The notes under the pieces were generated by a model, which worked only from the letters and a program-made list of their open reading frames with translations, did no database searches and was not told the DNA's origin. The position numbers were made by a program, and so were the translations under genes. This document shows positions 16,042-23,912 of a DNA stretch of 64,000 nt, piece after piece. Each line of letters begins with the position of its first letter. Positions within the stretch are counted from its first letter, which is position 1. This DNA is from Phycisphaerae bacterium. GTDB taxonomy: Bacteria > Planctomycetota > Phycisphaerae > Sedimentisphaerales > Anaerobacaceae. Where the stretch lies: NCBI GenBank assembly GCA_017993835.1, contig JAGOLX010000003.1:62001-126000 (forward strand). The letters are read 5' to 3'.

Positions 16042-18531
16042 TTACATCGAGTTCACCGCCGTCAGGATGGCCGCGACGAGCACGTCCGCACTGGTTACGC
16101 CTATGAACCGTTGGACCTCGACGCCGTTTCGGAACAGGATGAGCGTCGGGACCGCGGTGACGCCGCATCGCTGGAGGATGCTCCGGGCCTTGTCGATATC
16201 CAGCTTGGCGACCTGCGCCTTGCCTTCGAGCCGGTCTGCGACCTCCTCCAGAATGGGCGCCTGGGTCGTGCAATGGGAGCACCACGTCGCAAAGAAGTCC
16301 ACCAGCACGACGCCCTCCGCGATCCCAGCGTCGAACGTCGTCGCATCCAGCTCGCTGACCGGCAGTCTCACAGCCGGCCTGGGCTCCCACCACAGCCTTG
16401 GATAATCCCGCCCTTCCTCGATCCACCAGATGTCATCAGTCCCGTTGGCGGTCTCATCCTCAAAGTCCCACCCGGCCTCCAGGAACGTGCCAGCCGTCTG
16501 CATCTCCGCGGTCGTCTTGCCCGTGCCGCCCGCACTCGTCGTCTGACCTGAGGTCTGAATGTCCCAGAAGCCACTGGTCACGGCGGGAGACCATCCAAAG
16601 CCTACCAGCCCCCCGACAACAGTACGGCCGCTGACGAGACCCCTGCTGTAGCACTGGTCTACAGTGCCGGCGTTCCACCCAACCAGGCCACCGACATCGG
16701 CCTCACCAACAACGGCGACCCCGCTGTAGCAGTTGGTCACATCCCCATTGTTGTATCCCACCAGCCCGCCGACATATTGGCCACTGCCACCGACCACTCC
16801 AGTGCTGTAGCAGCGGCTCAAGAACCCTACATCGAAAGACGAAGTGCCGTTCATTCCCACCAAACCGCCGACACAGACGCCCGAACCGACAATGTTCACG
16901 TCTGCGACACCGAGGTCTGTGACCTTGGCCCCTGCCTCCAATTGGGCAAACAGACCCACATAGCTCCCGCCATTGATCGTCAGACGTGAAATCGTGTGAC
17001 CGTTGCCATTGAAAGAACCGACGAATGGATAAAACTCACTGGCTATCGTGTGGAAATCAAGGCCTGTCATATCAACGTCGTTGACCAATTCGAAATGGGC
17101 GTTCATAAACCTGGGATTGTACCCAATGCCATCCAGTTCAGCGGGTGTCGATAGCCGGTACGGGGCAGCCGATTCTCCGGTCCCGCCGGAGAAGGTCGGT
17201 AGTTGGGGCATCGGCGATTGCTGCCACCAGAGAATCGGGTACCCGCCGCCAGCGGGCTCGACCCAGATGTCATGTGGGCCATCAGGCTGACCGACAAAAT
17301 CCCAGCCCACAGTCTGGAACGTGTTCGGGTCATGCATTTCAGAAGTGCTCCTGCCTGTCCCGCCATCACTTGTGACTTGGCCCGACGCTTCCATGTCCCA
17401 AAGGCAGGCGATGAAGTGCTTCGGCAGGTCCGACCATTTCTCCGCGTATCCTACGAGGCCGCCGACACTATCCGCTCCGCTGACTGTGCCCGTGCCATAG
17501 CAGCGTATCATATTGCCCAGGTCATTGTAGCCCGCGAGCCCGCCAACAATGCTATTACCTCTGACTACACCCGTAGCGTAGCAATCGACCATAGTGCCAT
17601 AGTCATTCTGACCCACCAAGCCGCCGACACGATCATTACCGTCGACGCTACCGGTACTGTAACAGCCGATTATCTCACCGGGCGAAACCTCCTCTCCCGA
17701 CGGGGCGCCGTTACACCCCACCAAGCCCCCCACTCCTTCGACTCCGTTAACGACGCTCGCACTGTGGCACTGGGTGACGACACCACCGTTCACGCCCAGC
17801 AGTCCGCCGACATATCCACCTCCCATAACCGCCCCCGTGCTATGGGACCTGGTGATGGACCCACCGTTGCTGCCAACCAAACCGCCGACGTTCCACCCAC
17901 CTCTGACCACAACAGCGCTGTCACAGTTGGTAATATGTCCGCCGTTGCCGCCCACCAAGCCGCCAGCAGAACCATCCGCGTTCCTGACTACACCGGTGCT
18001 GCGGCATCCCGCGATGGTTCCGTCGCTATAGCCAGCCAGCCCACCGACTCCCCCGCCGGAACCGCTGACATTCACGTCCACGATCTCTAAGTTGCGTATC
18101 TCCCCCTCAGCCCCCAAGTAGCCAAACAGCCCCACGAAGTCACCGCCGACGGCCACAATATGCGAAATAGTCCTGCCATTCCCGTCAAGGCTGCCGACAA
18201 AGGGCTTGCCGTCAATCCGACAGTAGATGCGCGCGCACACGAGCACTGCGGGTGCGATGACAGCCTCGTCGAAGACCCTGCCACCGGGCAGGTTGGGGTC
18301 GAGGTCGATGTCGGCAGTCAGAATGAAGTGCCTGCCGTAATCGTTGGGTTCCTCGCCGAGGGCCATCAGATCGGCCGCCGTAGCAATCTGGTATGGGTCG
18401 TTCGGGTCTCCCGTCCCGCCGCTGTATTTGGCCGCGGCAACCGAAACGATGGTTAGAACCACGGCGACCACGACGATTCCCCCGAACGAGATTGCCGCGC
18501 TGCGCTCGCAATGACATGCTGCGACGTTCAT
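16042..18531 (-). CDS. Secreted GLUG-repeat protein with C-terminal thioredoxin domain
   Basis: 829 residues. An N-terminal hydrophobic segment (GIVVVAVVLTIVSVAAA) acts as signal peptide or anchor. Two blocks of GLUG-type repeats follow (about 110-400 and 510-640), each unit reading like VGGLVGYNNG...CYSTGVV; they form a right-handed beta solenoid used in surface adhesins and hydrolases. The blocks are separated by SGFWDIQTSGQ-like and TFSGGTGESAAPYRLST segments. Residues about 725-829 are a thioredoxin fold with active site ATWCSHC (Cys751, Cys754) and cis-Pro VPT (795). An extracytoplasmic thioredoxin fused to a GLUG solenoid is unusual. Residues 6-14 (CHCERSAAI) come from a dispersed DNA repeat; the longer frame to 18783 runs through further repeats and is not coding. 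Confidence 0.85.
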   Translation of the reverse strand: MNVAACHCERSAAISFGGIVVVAVVLTIVSVAAAKYSGGTGDPNDPYQIATAADLMALGEEPNDYGRHFILTADIDLDPNLPGGRVFDEAVIAPAVLVCARIYCRIDGKPFVGSLDGNGRTISHIVAVGGDFVGLFGYLGAEGEIRNLEIVDVNVSGSGGGVGGLAGYSDGTIAGCRSTGVVRNADGSAGGLVGGNGGHITNCDSAVVVRGGWNVGGLVGSNGGSITRSHSTGAVMGGGYVGGLLGVNGGVVTQCHSASVVNGVEGVGGLVGCNGAPSGEEVSPGEIIGCYSTGSVDGNDRVGGLVGQNDYGTMVDCYATGVVRGNSIVGGLAGYNDLGNMIRCYGTGTVSGADSVGGLVGYAEKWSDLPKHFIACLWDMEASGQVTSDGGTGRSTSEMHDPNTFQTVGWDFVGQPDGPHDIWVEPAGGGYPILWWQQSPMPQLPTFSGGTGESAAPYRLSTPAELDGIGYNPRFMNAHFELVNDVDMTGLDFHTIASEFYPFVGSFNGNGHTISRLTINGGSYVGLFAQLEAGAKVTDLGVADVNIVGSGVCVGGLVGMNGTSSFDVGFLSRCYSTGVVGGSGQYVGGLVGYNNGDVTNCYSGVAVVGEADVGGLVGWNAGTVDQCYSRGLVSGRTVVGGLVGFGWSPAVTSGFWDIQTSGQTTSAGGTGKTTAEMQTAGTFLEAGWDFEDETANGTDDIWWIEEGRDYPRLWWEPRPAVRLPVSELDATTFDAGIAEGVVLVDFFATWCSHCTTQAPILEEVADRLEGKAQVAKLDIDKARSILQRCGVTAVPTLILFRNGVEVQRFIGVTSADVLVAAILTAVNSM
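18488..18516. repeat. Dispersed repeat of the 'cattgcgagcg' type inside the GLUG gene 5' end
   Basis: On the minus strand this reads TGTCATTGCGAGCGCAGCGC and continues GGCAATCTC, a sequence family I recognise as a widespread bacterial intergenic repeat whose translation (HCERSAAIS) recurs in many unrelated proteins. Here it is in frame, between the start codon and the hydrophobic segment of the GLUG protein. Confidence 0.55.
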
Positions 18532-18547
18532 ACTCTGCCTCCCGTTT

Positions 18548-18626
18548 GTAGTGACGCCGTGAGGCGTTATTCTCCCGTGGGCGTATGCCCCTTCGGCGGA
18601 AAAGTATGCCCTCACGGGCACACTAC
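18548..18626. repeat. Multi-hairpin palindromic repeat upstream of the GLUG gene
   Basis: The element is bounded by GTAGTG (18548-18553) and CACTAC (18621-18626). Inside it are ACGCC/GGCGT (18554-18567) and CCCGTG/CACGGG (18574-18618) arms, so it folds into a branched structure. It lies 17-95 bases upstream of the GLUG start and would be in its leader. Confidence 0.55.
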
Positions 18627-18761
18627 GAACACTACGTACTCCGCTGCATTCCGATGCCGTCAGTCTACCATATTCGGGACCGCACAAGAACAAGATTCCT
18701 GCCCATGGGTGGTGCTCTGGTCGTCTGCCGTCGCAAGGACAGGTGGGTGGATGGCGTTTCA

Positions 18762-18817
18762 GTAGCATGGGCGTCCCGCCCATGAATCCGGGATCACGGG
18801 CAGAATGCCCGTGCTAC
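18762..18817. repeat. Double-hairpin palindromic repeat (copy A)
   Basis: Outer arms GTAGCATGGGC (18762-18772) and GCCCGTGCTAC (18807-18817) enclose two hairpins, CATGGGC/GCCCATG and CACGGGC/GCCCGTG. A second copy is at 42730-42778. The last base overlaps the stop codon of the GHL10 gene, so the element forms the 3' end of that transcript. Confidence 0.75.
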
Positions 18818-20532
18818 TATCGGCGGGCTGGCGGCGCGTAGGCGGGGACTTCGGTCGGGTAGAACTCGGACCGACAGACCCAGATCATCGAGTCGGTGAG
18901 GTGCTGGAGGGAGAAGAAGGTCTCGCCGTGCGTGCCCTGGCGACGACAGAGCTGGCGCTGGCTGCGGATGACGTTGACATTTCGCGGCGTCGTCTTGCCG
19001 GCGGCCTCCTGGTAGAGGGCCAGGCCGGGGATGATCCGCCGCAACTGCGGATCGACCGTCTTCCACCCACTGATCTGGCGGCCCAGCTCCGCGGTATCCT
19101 CGGTATAGGCCATCGGGACGACGAAGTCGATCGTCTTGTCGCGGAGCCAGCGGGGCCAGTCCTGGCAAACCGAGTCCGCCGATTCCAGCGAGCTGAACAC
19201 CGCGGCGGAGACCTGGACCTCCGGCTTGATCGCCTTGGCCCTTCGATAGACATCGCGGACCAGTTCGGTGACCCCTTGCGTACGGAACTCGACCCATCTG
19301 GCCGTCCGTCGCTTCCAGTGGGCCTGGTCCAGTCGATGCTTGCCCTTCGGCACGAGGGGACTGCGTCCCGTGGACCGGATGATCTCCAGGCGATTGATGA
19401 ACCGCCCGGTGGTCGCAAAACCGGTGATCCGCTGCATCGCGGGCAGCGACATGGATTTGGTCGGGCCGTCGATAATCAGCAGCTTCCCGCCCTTGCGGAC
19501 GAATGTCTCCAAATCGCGAGCGGTATTTTCGGGAATCAGGTAGACCGCAGGCAGGGCCAGGACGCTGCGGACGGGCAGGGTGGCGATCTGCTCGGCGGCG
19601 ATGGACTTCGGACGGTAGCCCAGGCGGGCCAGGGTGGCACGAGCGGCTTCGAATGAGTCCGTCCCGTACTGGCTCCGCGTGGCGGCCGTCGTGGTGATGT
19701 GAACCTGCGCGCCGTCGGTCGTCCAGACGCCCAACGCCAGCTTGACGCTCTCGCTCACCGCGGGCGGCATCTCCTTCTCCGCATGCCAGTTCAGCAGGAG
19801 CGAAACGCCGTCGCCCAGCTTGTTCATCGCGATGGCGGGCGTGCCATCCGAGAACTCGGCCAGGACGGCCGTGGTGGTTGGCTTCGTCAACGGATTGCCC
19901 GTGATCCGGGCAGCCGCAGGCAGAGTCGTGAGGCGTTCGCCCGTCAGGGGCTCGTAACCGGACCAGCGGGCAAAGGCGTTTTGGCAATAGTCACAGTAGC
20001 ACTGGTCGGGGCCGTAGCGGACGTAATCGAAGTGGAGACCGTCCACGTCGTATTTGCGGAGGCATTCGATCATCAAGTCGCTCTGGAATCGGCGGACCTG
20101 GGGTTTGGCGAAGTCGTACCAGAGGGGCCCCGCCCCGCCGGCCTGGATCGCCCAGTCGGGGTGTTTGTCGAGCACGTAGCGGACTTCCGGGGAACCATAG
20201 GAGCCGTTGACGAACCAGGCATGGACCTGGATGCCCCGCTGGTGGCACTGCTCGACCATGTATCCCAGGGGGTCGTAGCCGGCCTGAACCCCATCTCCCA
20301 TCGGGCAAGCGGTGTTCTGGAAGAACGCCTGGCCTCCCCAGTACCAGACCAGGAGAAAGACCGTGTTGAAGCGGGCCCGCTCGATCTTGGCGATCATCTC
20401 ATCGGCCTGGGCGGGCGTTTTGGCCTGGGTCGCGTGCATCCAGACGCCGCGAAACTCGGGCGCCGGCTCTGCAGCCCACGCGATGGAGACAAGCGACAGA
20501 ACAGCCAACGGCAATGTGATCTGCGCCCGCAT
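18817..20532 (-). CDS. Secreted glycosidase-like protein, GHL10 (PF02638-type) with inserted domain
   Basis: 571 residues with a Sec signal peptide (MRAQITLPLAVLSLVSIAWA). The mature protein begins with EFRGVWMHATQAKTPAQAD and contains HAWFVNGSYGSP and VDGLHFDYVRYG, the hallmarks of the GHL10 TIM barrel. The barrel is interrupted at about 195-375 by a segment containing ALPAVYLIPENTARDLETF and GGKLLIIDGPT, which looks like the amidotransferase-like domain of beta-galactosidases; the barrel resumes with VEFRTQGVTELVRDVYRRA and IDFVVPMAYTED. It probably acts on an exported polysaccharide; the substrate is unknown. It lies eight bases after a pilin-like gene, so the two are cotranscribed. The start at 20532 begins the signal peptide. 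Confidence 0.87.
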   Translation of the reverse strand: MRAQITLPLAVLSLVSIAWAAEPAPEFRGVWMHATQAKTPAQADEMIAKIERARFNTVFLLVWYWGGQAFFQNTACPMGDGVQAGYDPLGYMVEQCHQRGIQVHAWFVNGSYGSPEVRYVLDKHPDWAIQAGGAGPLWYDFAKPQVRRFQSDLMIECLRKYDVDGLHFDYVRYGPDQCYCDYCQNAFARWSGYEPLTGERLTTLPAAARITGNPLTKPTTTAVLAEFSDGTPAIAMNKLGDGVSLLLNWHAEKEMPPAVSESVKLALGVWTTDGAQVHITTTAATRSQYGTDSFEAARATLARLGYRPKSIAAEQIATLPVRSVLALPAVYLIPENTARDLETFVRKGGKLLIIDGPTKSMSLPAMQRITGFATTGRFINRLEIIRSTGRSPLVPKGKHRLDQAHWKRRTARWVEFRTQGVTELVRDVYRRAKAIKPEVQVSAAVFSSLESADSVCQDWPRWLRDKTIDFVVPMAYTEDTAELGRQISGWKTVDPQLRRIIPGLALYQEAAGKTTPRNVNVIRSQRQLCRRQGTHGETFFSLQHLTDSMIWVCRSEFYPTEVPAYAPPARR

Positions 20533-20540
20533 CAGGCACC

Positions 20541-21308
20541 CTACGGGCGATTGCCGGTGTACCACCAGGAGGGGACGTCATCGCCGGTGGTCTCGTTGAG
20601 CGGCGTGACGTGGGCGTCGAGCCACAGGATGTTCGCCCGTCCCCCGGTCTCATAGGCGTCGCTGGATCGCATGTGGTGGCGGAAGATGCCGCGATAGAAC
20701 TTGGACCGACTACCGCCCTCCCGATACCCGGTGAGGTTCATGGTCCCGACGCCGTTGTTGTGGAACATGTCGATGGCGCCCTGCTCGAGCTTGGGCTCCG
20801 CGTGATCGTGGGCGATGATGAACTCACTCTGGTTGCGAATCGTGTTGACCGTCCCGCGTTGCTTGCTGGTCTTGGGATCATACCAGAAATACCGGCTGAT
20901 CCCATAGGCGGCGTCGTAGATCAGTCTCGGGGGCACGTTGTAGATCAGCCCTTCCGCTTCGGCCACGCTGCGGAAGCTGGGGCAGCCGAACACGTGCGGG
21001 TCTTTGATGTAGGCAGCATAGCCAACGCCCCAATAGGCGTCGCCGTCGCTGGTGGTTCGGAGCGTCCCATTCGTGTTGTACCAGTAGAAGCCGTTCGTCG
21101 TGTCGTTGTTGATGGGCTTGAAATCGTTGTCCTGCAGGAACAGGGTGATCCCCACGCCGATGTTCCGCAGGTTGGACCGGCATTTCACGTCGCGGGCGCT
21201 CTCTTTGGCCTTGCCCAAGGCGGGAATCAAGACCGCCATCAGAATGGCGATCACCGCGATGACAACAAGCAGCTCGATCAACGTGAATGCTCTGGTACGG
21301 TGTGTCAT
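20541..21308 (-). CDS. Pilin-like secreted protein with prepilin leader (planctomycete type)
   Basis: 255 residues. The leader MTHRTRA precedes [20 protein letters not shown]; in this class the cleavage Gly is replaced by Ala (RA|FT), which may affect processing. The body has the [19 protein letters not shown] segment and ends with a [12 protein letters not shown] motif, as in the large planctomycete families of prepilin-leader proteins. It is a close paralogue of 54412-55182 (both have ..SHDH/AHDHxEP and FRHxxRS). Such proteins are often adjacent to carbohydrate-active genes; here it precedes GHL10 by eight bases. GGGAAGG precedes the ATG at 21308. Confidence 0.85.
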   Translation of the reverse strand: MTHRTRAFTLIELLVVIAVIAILMAVLIPALGKAKESARDVKCRSNLRNIGVGITLFLQDNDFKPINNDTTNGFYWYNTNGTLRTTSDGDAYWGVGYAAYIKDPHVFGCPSFRSVAEAEGLIYNVPPRLIYDAAYGISRYFWYDPKTSKQRGTVNTIRNQSEFIIAHDHAEPKLEQGAIDMFHNNGVGTMNLTGYREGGSRSKFYRGIFRHHMRSSDAYETGGRANILWLDAHVTPLNETTGDDVPSWWYTGNRP

Positions 21309-21386
21309 GATACCTTCCCGTTCTTCATGAGTGCGCATCGATCCACGGGGTGAAGATGCCAGACCGGACAGTCCACCAACAGGTCT

Positions 21387-21415
21387 ATTGTACACGATCA
21401 AACGACGCGAGACAA
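21387..21415 (-). promoter_or_regulatory. Sigma-70 promoter of the pilin-like/GHL10 operon
   Basis: TTGTCT (21410-21415) and TACAAT (21387-21392) on the minus strand are spaced by 17 bases; the leader would be about 72 bases. Confidence 0.55.
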
Positions 21416-21455
21416 GCCCTCGGGGGAAATCCGCGGCGAATATGTCGCCTGCCCC

Positions 21456-22145
21456 CTAAGGGCGGGAGGTCACCGCCTTCGACAGGAAAGGGCGCAAGAC
21501 CCGCGTCCAGACGGCATACCCCTCGGAATTGAGGTGCAACCGGTCGGAGAGGTAGTACTCGGGCTTGGGCGAGCCATCCGCAGCCAACAGGACCGTCGCC
21601 AGGTCGGCGAAGTGGAGACGTTCGTCCCCTTGGCAGAACTCGCGAACCAGATCGTTGGCCTTCTTCATCTCGGGCCAGAGTAACCATCGCTGCCCGCTGG
21701 GCTTGATCGTGATGTAGACGATCCGCGTGGCAGGCAGTTTCGCGTGAACGAGTTCGACGAACCTGCGGTAGTCGTCCGCGACGCGCTGGGCCGACTTGCC
21801 GCCGGCAATATCGTTGTCCCCGGCGTAGAAGACAAGCACTTGCGGATCGTACGGCAAGACCACCCGGTCCAAGTAGTGAATGACGTCGGAGACGTGGCAG
21901 CCCCCGAATCCCCGGTTGACGACGGGGAGATCGGGAAAGGACTCGCGCGTCCGCCACATCCGAATGCTGGAACTTCCGACGAACAGCACGGGGTCCGCGG
22001 GAGCCGCGTTCTTGCTGTCCCACTCCGAGAAAGCCCTGATTTCCCCGGCGAAGCGATTCGGGTCCGGGTCCACAGCCACTTGCCCCGAGGACACCACGAC
22101 CGCCACCGACAGAATCGACATCACCAGGATCTGGCCTGCTGACAT
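21456..22145 (-). CDS. Secreted SGNH/GDSL hydrolase
   Basis: 229 residues with a signal peptide (about 1-22). Block I is VLFVGSSSIRMW (nucleophile Ser in GSS, 57-60), block II is NRGFGGCHVSD, block III is YAGDNDIA and block V is SDRLHLNSEG (Asp and His of the triad). These are the platelet-activating-factor acetylhydrolase-like esterases, which commonly deacetylate polysaccharides or cleave small esters. It is transcribed with or just before the pilin-like/GHL10 pair (the promoter of that pair lies between them). AAGGG precedes the ATG. Confidence 0.9.
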   Translation of the reverse strand: MSAGQILVMSILSVAVVVSSGQVAVDPDPNRFAGEIRAFSEWDSKNAAPADPVLFVGSSSIRMWRTRESFPDLPVVNRGFGGCHVSDVIHYLDRVVLPYDPQVLVFYAGDNDIAGGKSAQRVADDYRRFVELVHAKLPATRIVYITIKPSGQRWLLWPEMKKANDLVREFCQGDERLHFADLATVLLAADGSPKPEYYLSDRLHLNSEGYAVWTRVLRPFLSKAVTSRP

Positions 22146-22657
22146 ATGCTTGCCCTTTCATCCTTGGCACCGAAACGGGTCTGCGATCGAACCCACAGCC
22201 CGCACGAATCGTACCGTTCTGCGTTCCACGATGCAAATGTCTTGTGAACTTCCCGTTGCACTCTGTCAGACAACTTGAGCGACAGCGGGGCTTGACACGG
22301 AAGTGCATCCTGGTATAATCGGGGCATGTTTCAGGTGCATGGAAATGGCAACCTCATGGATACATCCTGTGTTCTCCGCGAGGGGGACGTTGCAAGGCGA
22401 GCGTTCCCGTTGGTGGCCTCCGTGCAATCTCGCTGGACCTGTCCTTCGGAACAAGCATCCGCACCTTCCTCGCAGCGATGATCCCCCTACTGGCACGACC
22501 TCGTAGGGAGATGTTGCGCCGTTCCGGCATTCCTTCGACCTGCCATGCTCAGGCCTCCACATTGGCATAGGAACGCGCAGATCGCGAACGGTCTGGCGTG
22601 CATTTCCCGCTGATTCATGACCCGGATGATGTATATCGAAAGGAAAGGAGATACCCC
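22146..22657. other. 512-base region with a strong promoter and long leader
   Basis: It lies between the divergent SGNH hydrolase and Rnk-like genes. The plus-strand promoter at 22292-22319 would give a leader of about 330 bases before the Rnk-fusion gene. An ATG at 22326 opens a 51-codon frame inside the leader, but this coincides with the predicted transcription start and has no ribosome binding site. I see no obvious riboswitch consensus. Confidence 0.45.
22292..22319 (+). promoter_or_regulatory. Strong sigma-70 promoter of the Rnk-like genes
   Basis: A perfect TTGACA (22292-22297) and a perfect TATAAT (22314-22319) are separated by 16 bases. It is one of the two strongest promoter matches in the window. 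Confidence 0.75.
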
Positions 22658-23362
22658 ATGAACGAGGCAAAAGTACGAGAGATCGTGGGCGAGACCGTCG
22701 CCCGGACGCCAATCGAGCCCTGGAAGTACTACCACGTGTGCTGGTGGGAAGGGAGAATCCAGTGCCTCCATGTCCACCACACGAAGGAAGCCCACCCCGT
22801 CTTCTACGGCGCTCCCGGACAGGTGTTCGCCGACGGACTGACCCCGCGCCAGTGGCAACTGATGGTGGACCGGGTCATGGATTTCTGTCGGACGCGCAAC
22901 ATCAAACTGGCGACGCTGTCCGCAAGACCCTGGGGCAAGACGCGCCGGAAACCGGGCCAAGGCGGGCTCCAGATCACGGAGTTCGACTCCGTGCGTCTGC
23001 GGGCGATGATCGCGAGCATCCAGTCGCCCGAATCGCCGTCGAACACACTGCTGGACCGGCTCCGGTGTCTGCTGGAGTCCGCCCACACGGTCCCCCCCCA
23101 GGACGTGCCGTCGGACGTCGTGACGATGAACTCCCAGGTGCGTCTGAAGGACGATGAGAAGAACAGCGAGATGACCGTGTCCCTCGTCTTTCCGCTGGAC
23201 TCAGTAAGAGACAAGAGAGACTTCGATGAGCTGAACGTCTCAGTCCTCTCCCCGATCGGCCTGTCGATCCTGGGTCGACGGGTGGGCGACACTCTGGACG
23301 GGCGCATCCGGGTCGACCGGCTGTTGTACCAGCCGGAAGCCGCTGGGGATTTTCACCTCTGA
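22658..23362 (+). CDS. Two-domain protein: unknown N-terminal domain fused to Rnk/GreA-C-like domain
   Basis: 234 residues. The C-terminal part (about 140-234) matches the Rnk/GreA-GreB C-terminal FKBP-like fold: DVVTMNSQVRLKDDE, MTVSLVFPLDSV and SVLSPIGLSILGRRVGD. This fold binds RNA polymerase near the secondary channel, or acts as Rnk. The N-terminal 115 residues (with YYHVCWWEGRIQCLHVHHTK) match nothing I recognise; the region has clustered His, Trp and Cys. GGAG precedes the ATG at 22658 by seven to eight bases. The last residues (RVDRLLYQPEAAGDFHL) are nearly those of the next gene, so the two arose by duplication. Confidence 0.82.
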   Translation: MNEAKVREIVGETVARTPIEPWKYYHVCWWEGRIQCLHVHHTKEAHPVFYGAPGQVFADGLTPRQWQLMVDRVMDFCRTRNIKLATLSARPWGKTRRKPGQGGLQITEFDSVRLRAMIASIQSPESPSNTLLDRLRCLLESAHTVPPQDVPSDVVTMNSQVRLKDDEKNSEMTVSLVFPLDSVRDKRDFDELNVSVLSPIGLSILGRRVGDTLDGRIRVDRLLYQPEAAGDFHL

Positions 23363-23448
23363 ACTCGCGGCAAACCCGATGGATCGCGCGGACCGAGCGG
23401 TGAGACAGGCAGGAAAACCGATCTCGCAGACGGAAAGGAGACGATGCC

Positions 23449-23859
23449 ATGGCGGAAGAACAGACGCGACAGTTGGTGACGGACCTCGACCGCAAACGGC
23501 TGCAGATCCTGCTTGCCGCCGCGAGGGCGTCACAGCCCGAGATCATGGCTTGGCTGGAGACACTCCAGCAGTTGCTGGAGACGGCCGATGTCATACCCGC
23601 GGAGGACGTCCCGCCGAATGTCATCACGATGAACTCCGAGGTGCGACTGTGGAACAACGACACCGCCAGAGAGATGACCTTGTCTCTGGTGTTCCCGGCT
23701 GATGCACGCGGCAGCGACATGGACAAGGTCAAACTCTCGGTCCTGACCCATCTGGGGATGTCCATACTCGGCCGAAGGGTCGGCGACGTTGTCGAGGACA
23801 GCATCCGAATCGACAGACTGCTGTACCAGCCGGAGGCAGCGGGTCACTTCGACCAGTAG
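23449..23859 (+). CDS. Rnk-like nucleoside diphosphate kinase regulator
   Basis: 136 residues, the same length as E. coli Rnk. A helical N-terminus (about 1-50) is followed by the GreA/GreB-C-like domain: NVITMNSEVRLWNND, MTLSLVFPADARGSD and SVLTHLGMSILGRRVGD. Family members bind RNA polymerase; E. coli Rnk affects Ndk expression, but the role here is inferred only. AAAGGAG lies seven bases before the ATG. It follows its longer paralogue by 86 bases and shares its promoter. Confidence 0.87.
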   Translation: MAEEQTRQLVTDLDRKRLQILLAAARASQPEIMAWLETLQQLLETADVIPAEDVPPNVITMNSEVRLWNNDTAREMTLSLVFPADARGSDMDKVKLSVLTHLGMSILGRRVGDVVEDSIRIDRLLYQPEAAGHFDQ

Positions 23860-23912
23860 AACGCACGCCCCCACTGTGGACTGGGAATTCGGAGCATCGT
23901 TAGCCGAGGACG

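Noticed and set aside
18532-18783. 84-codon N-terminal extension of the GLUG protein
   Set aside because: It translates palindromic repeats (beginning MGGTPM) and places the hydrophobic export segment more than 100 residues from the N-terminus.
22326-22481. 51-codon frame in the leader of the Rnk-like genes as a gene
   Set aside because: The ATG coincides with the predicted transcription start and lacks a ribosome binding site; the sequence has no recognisable features.
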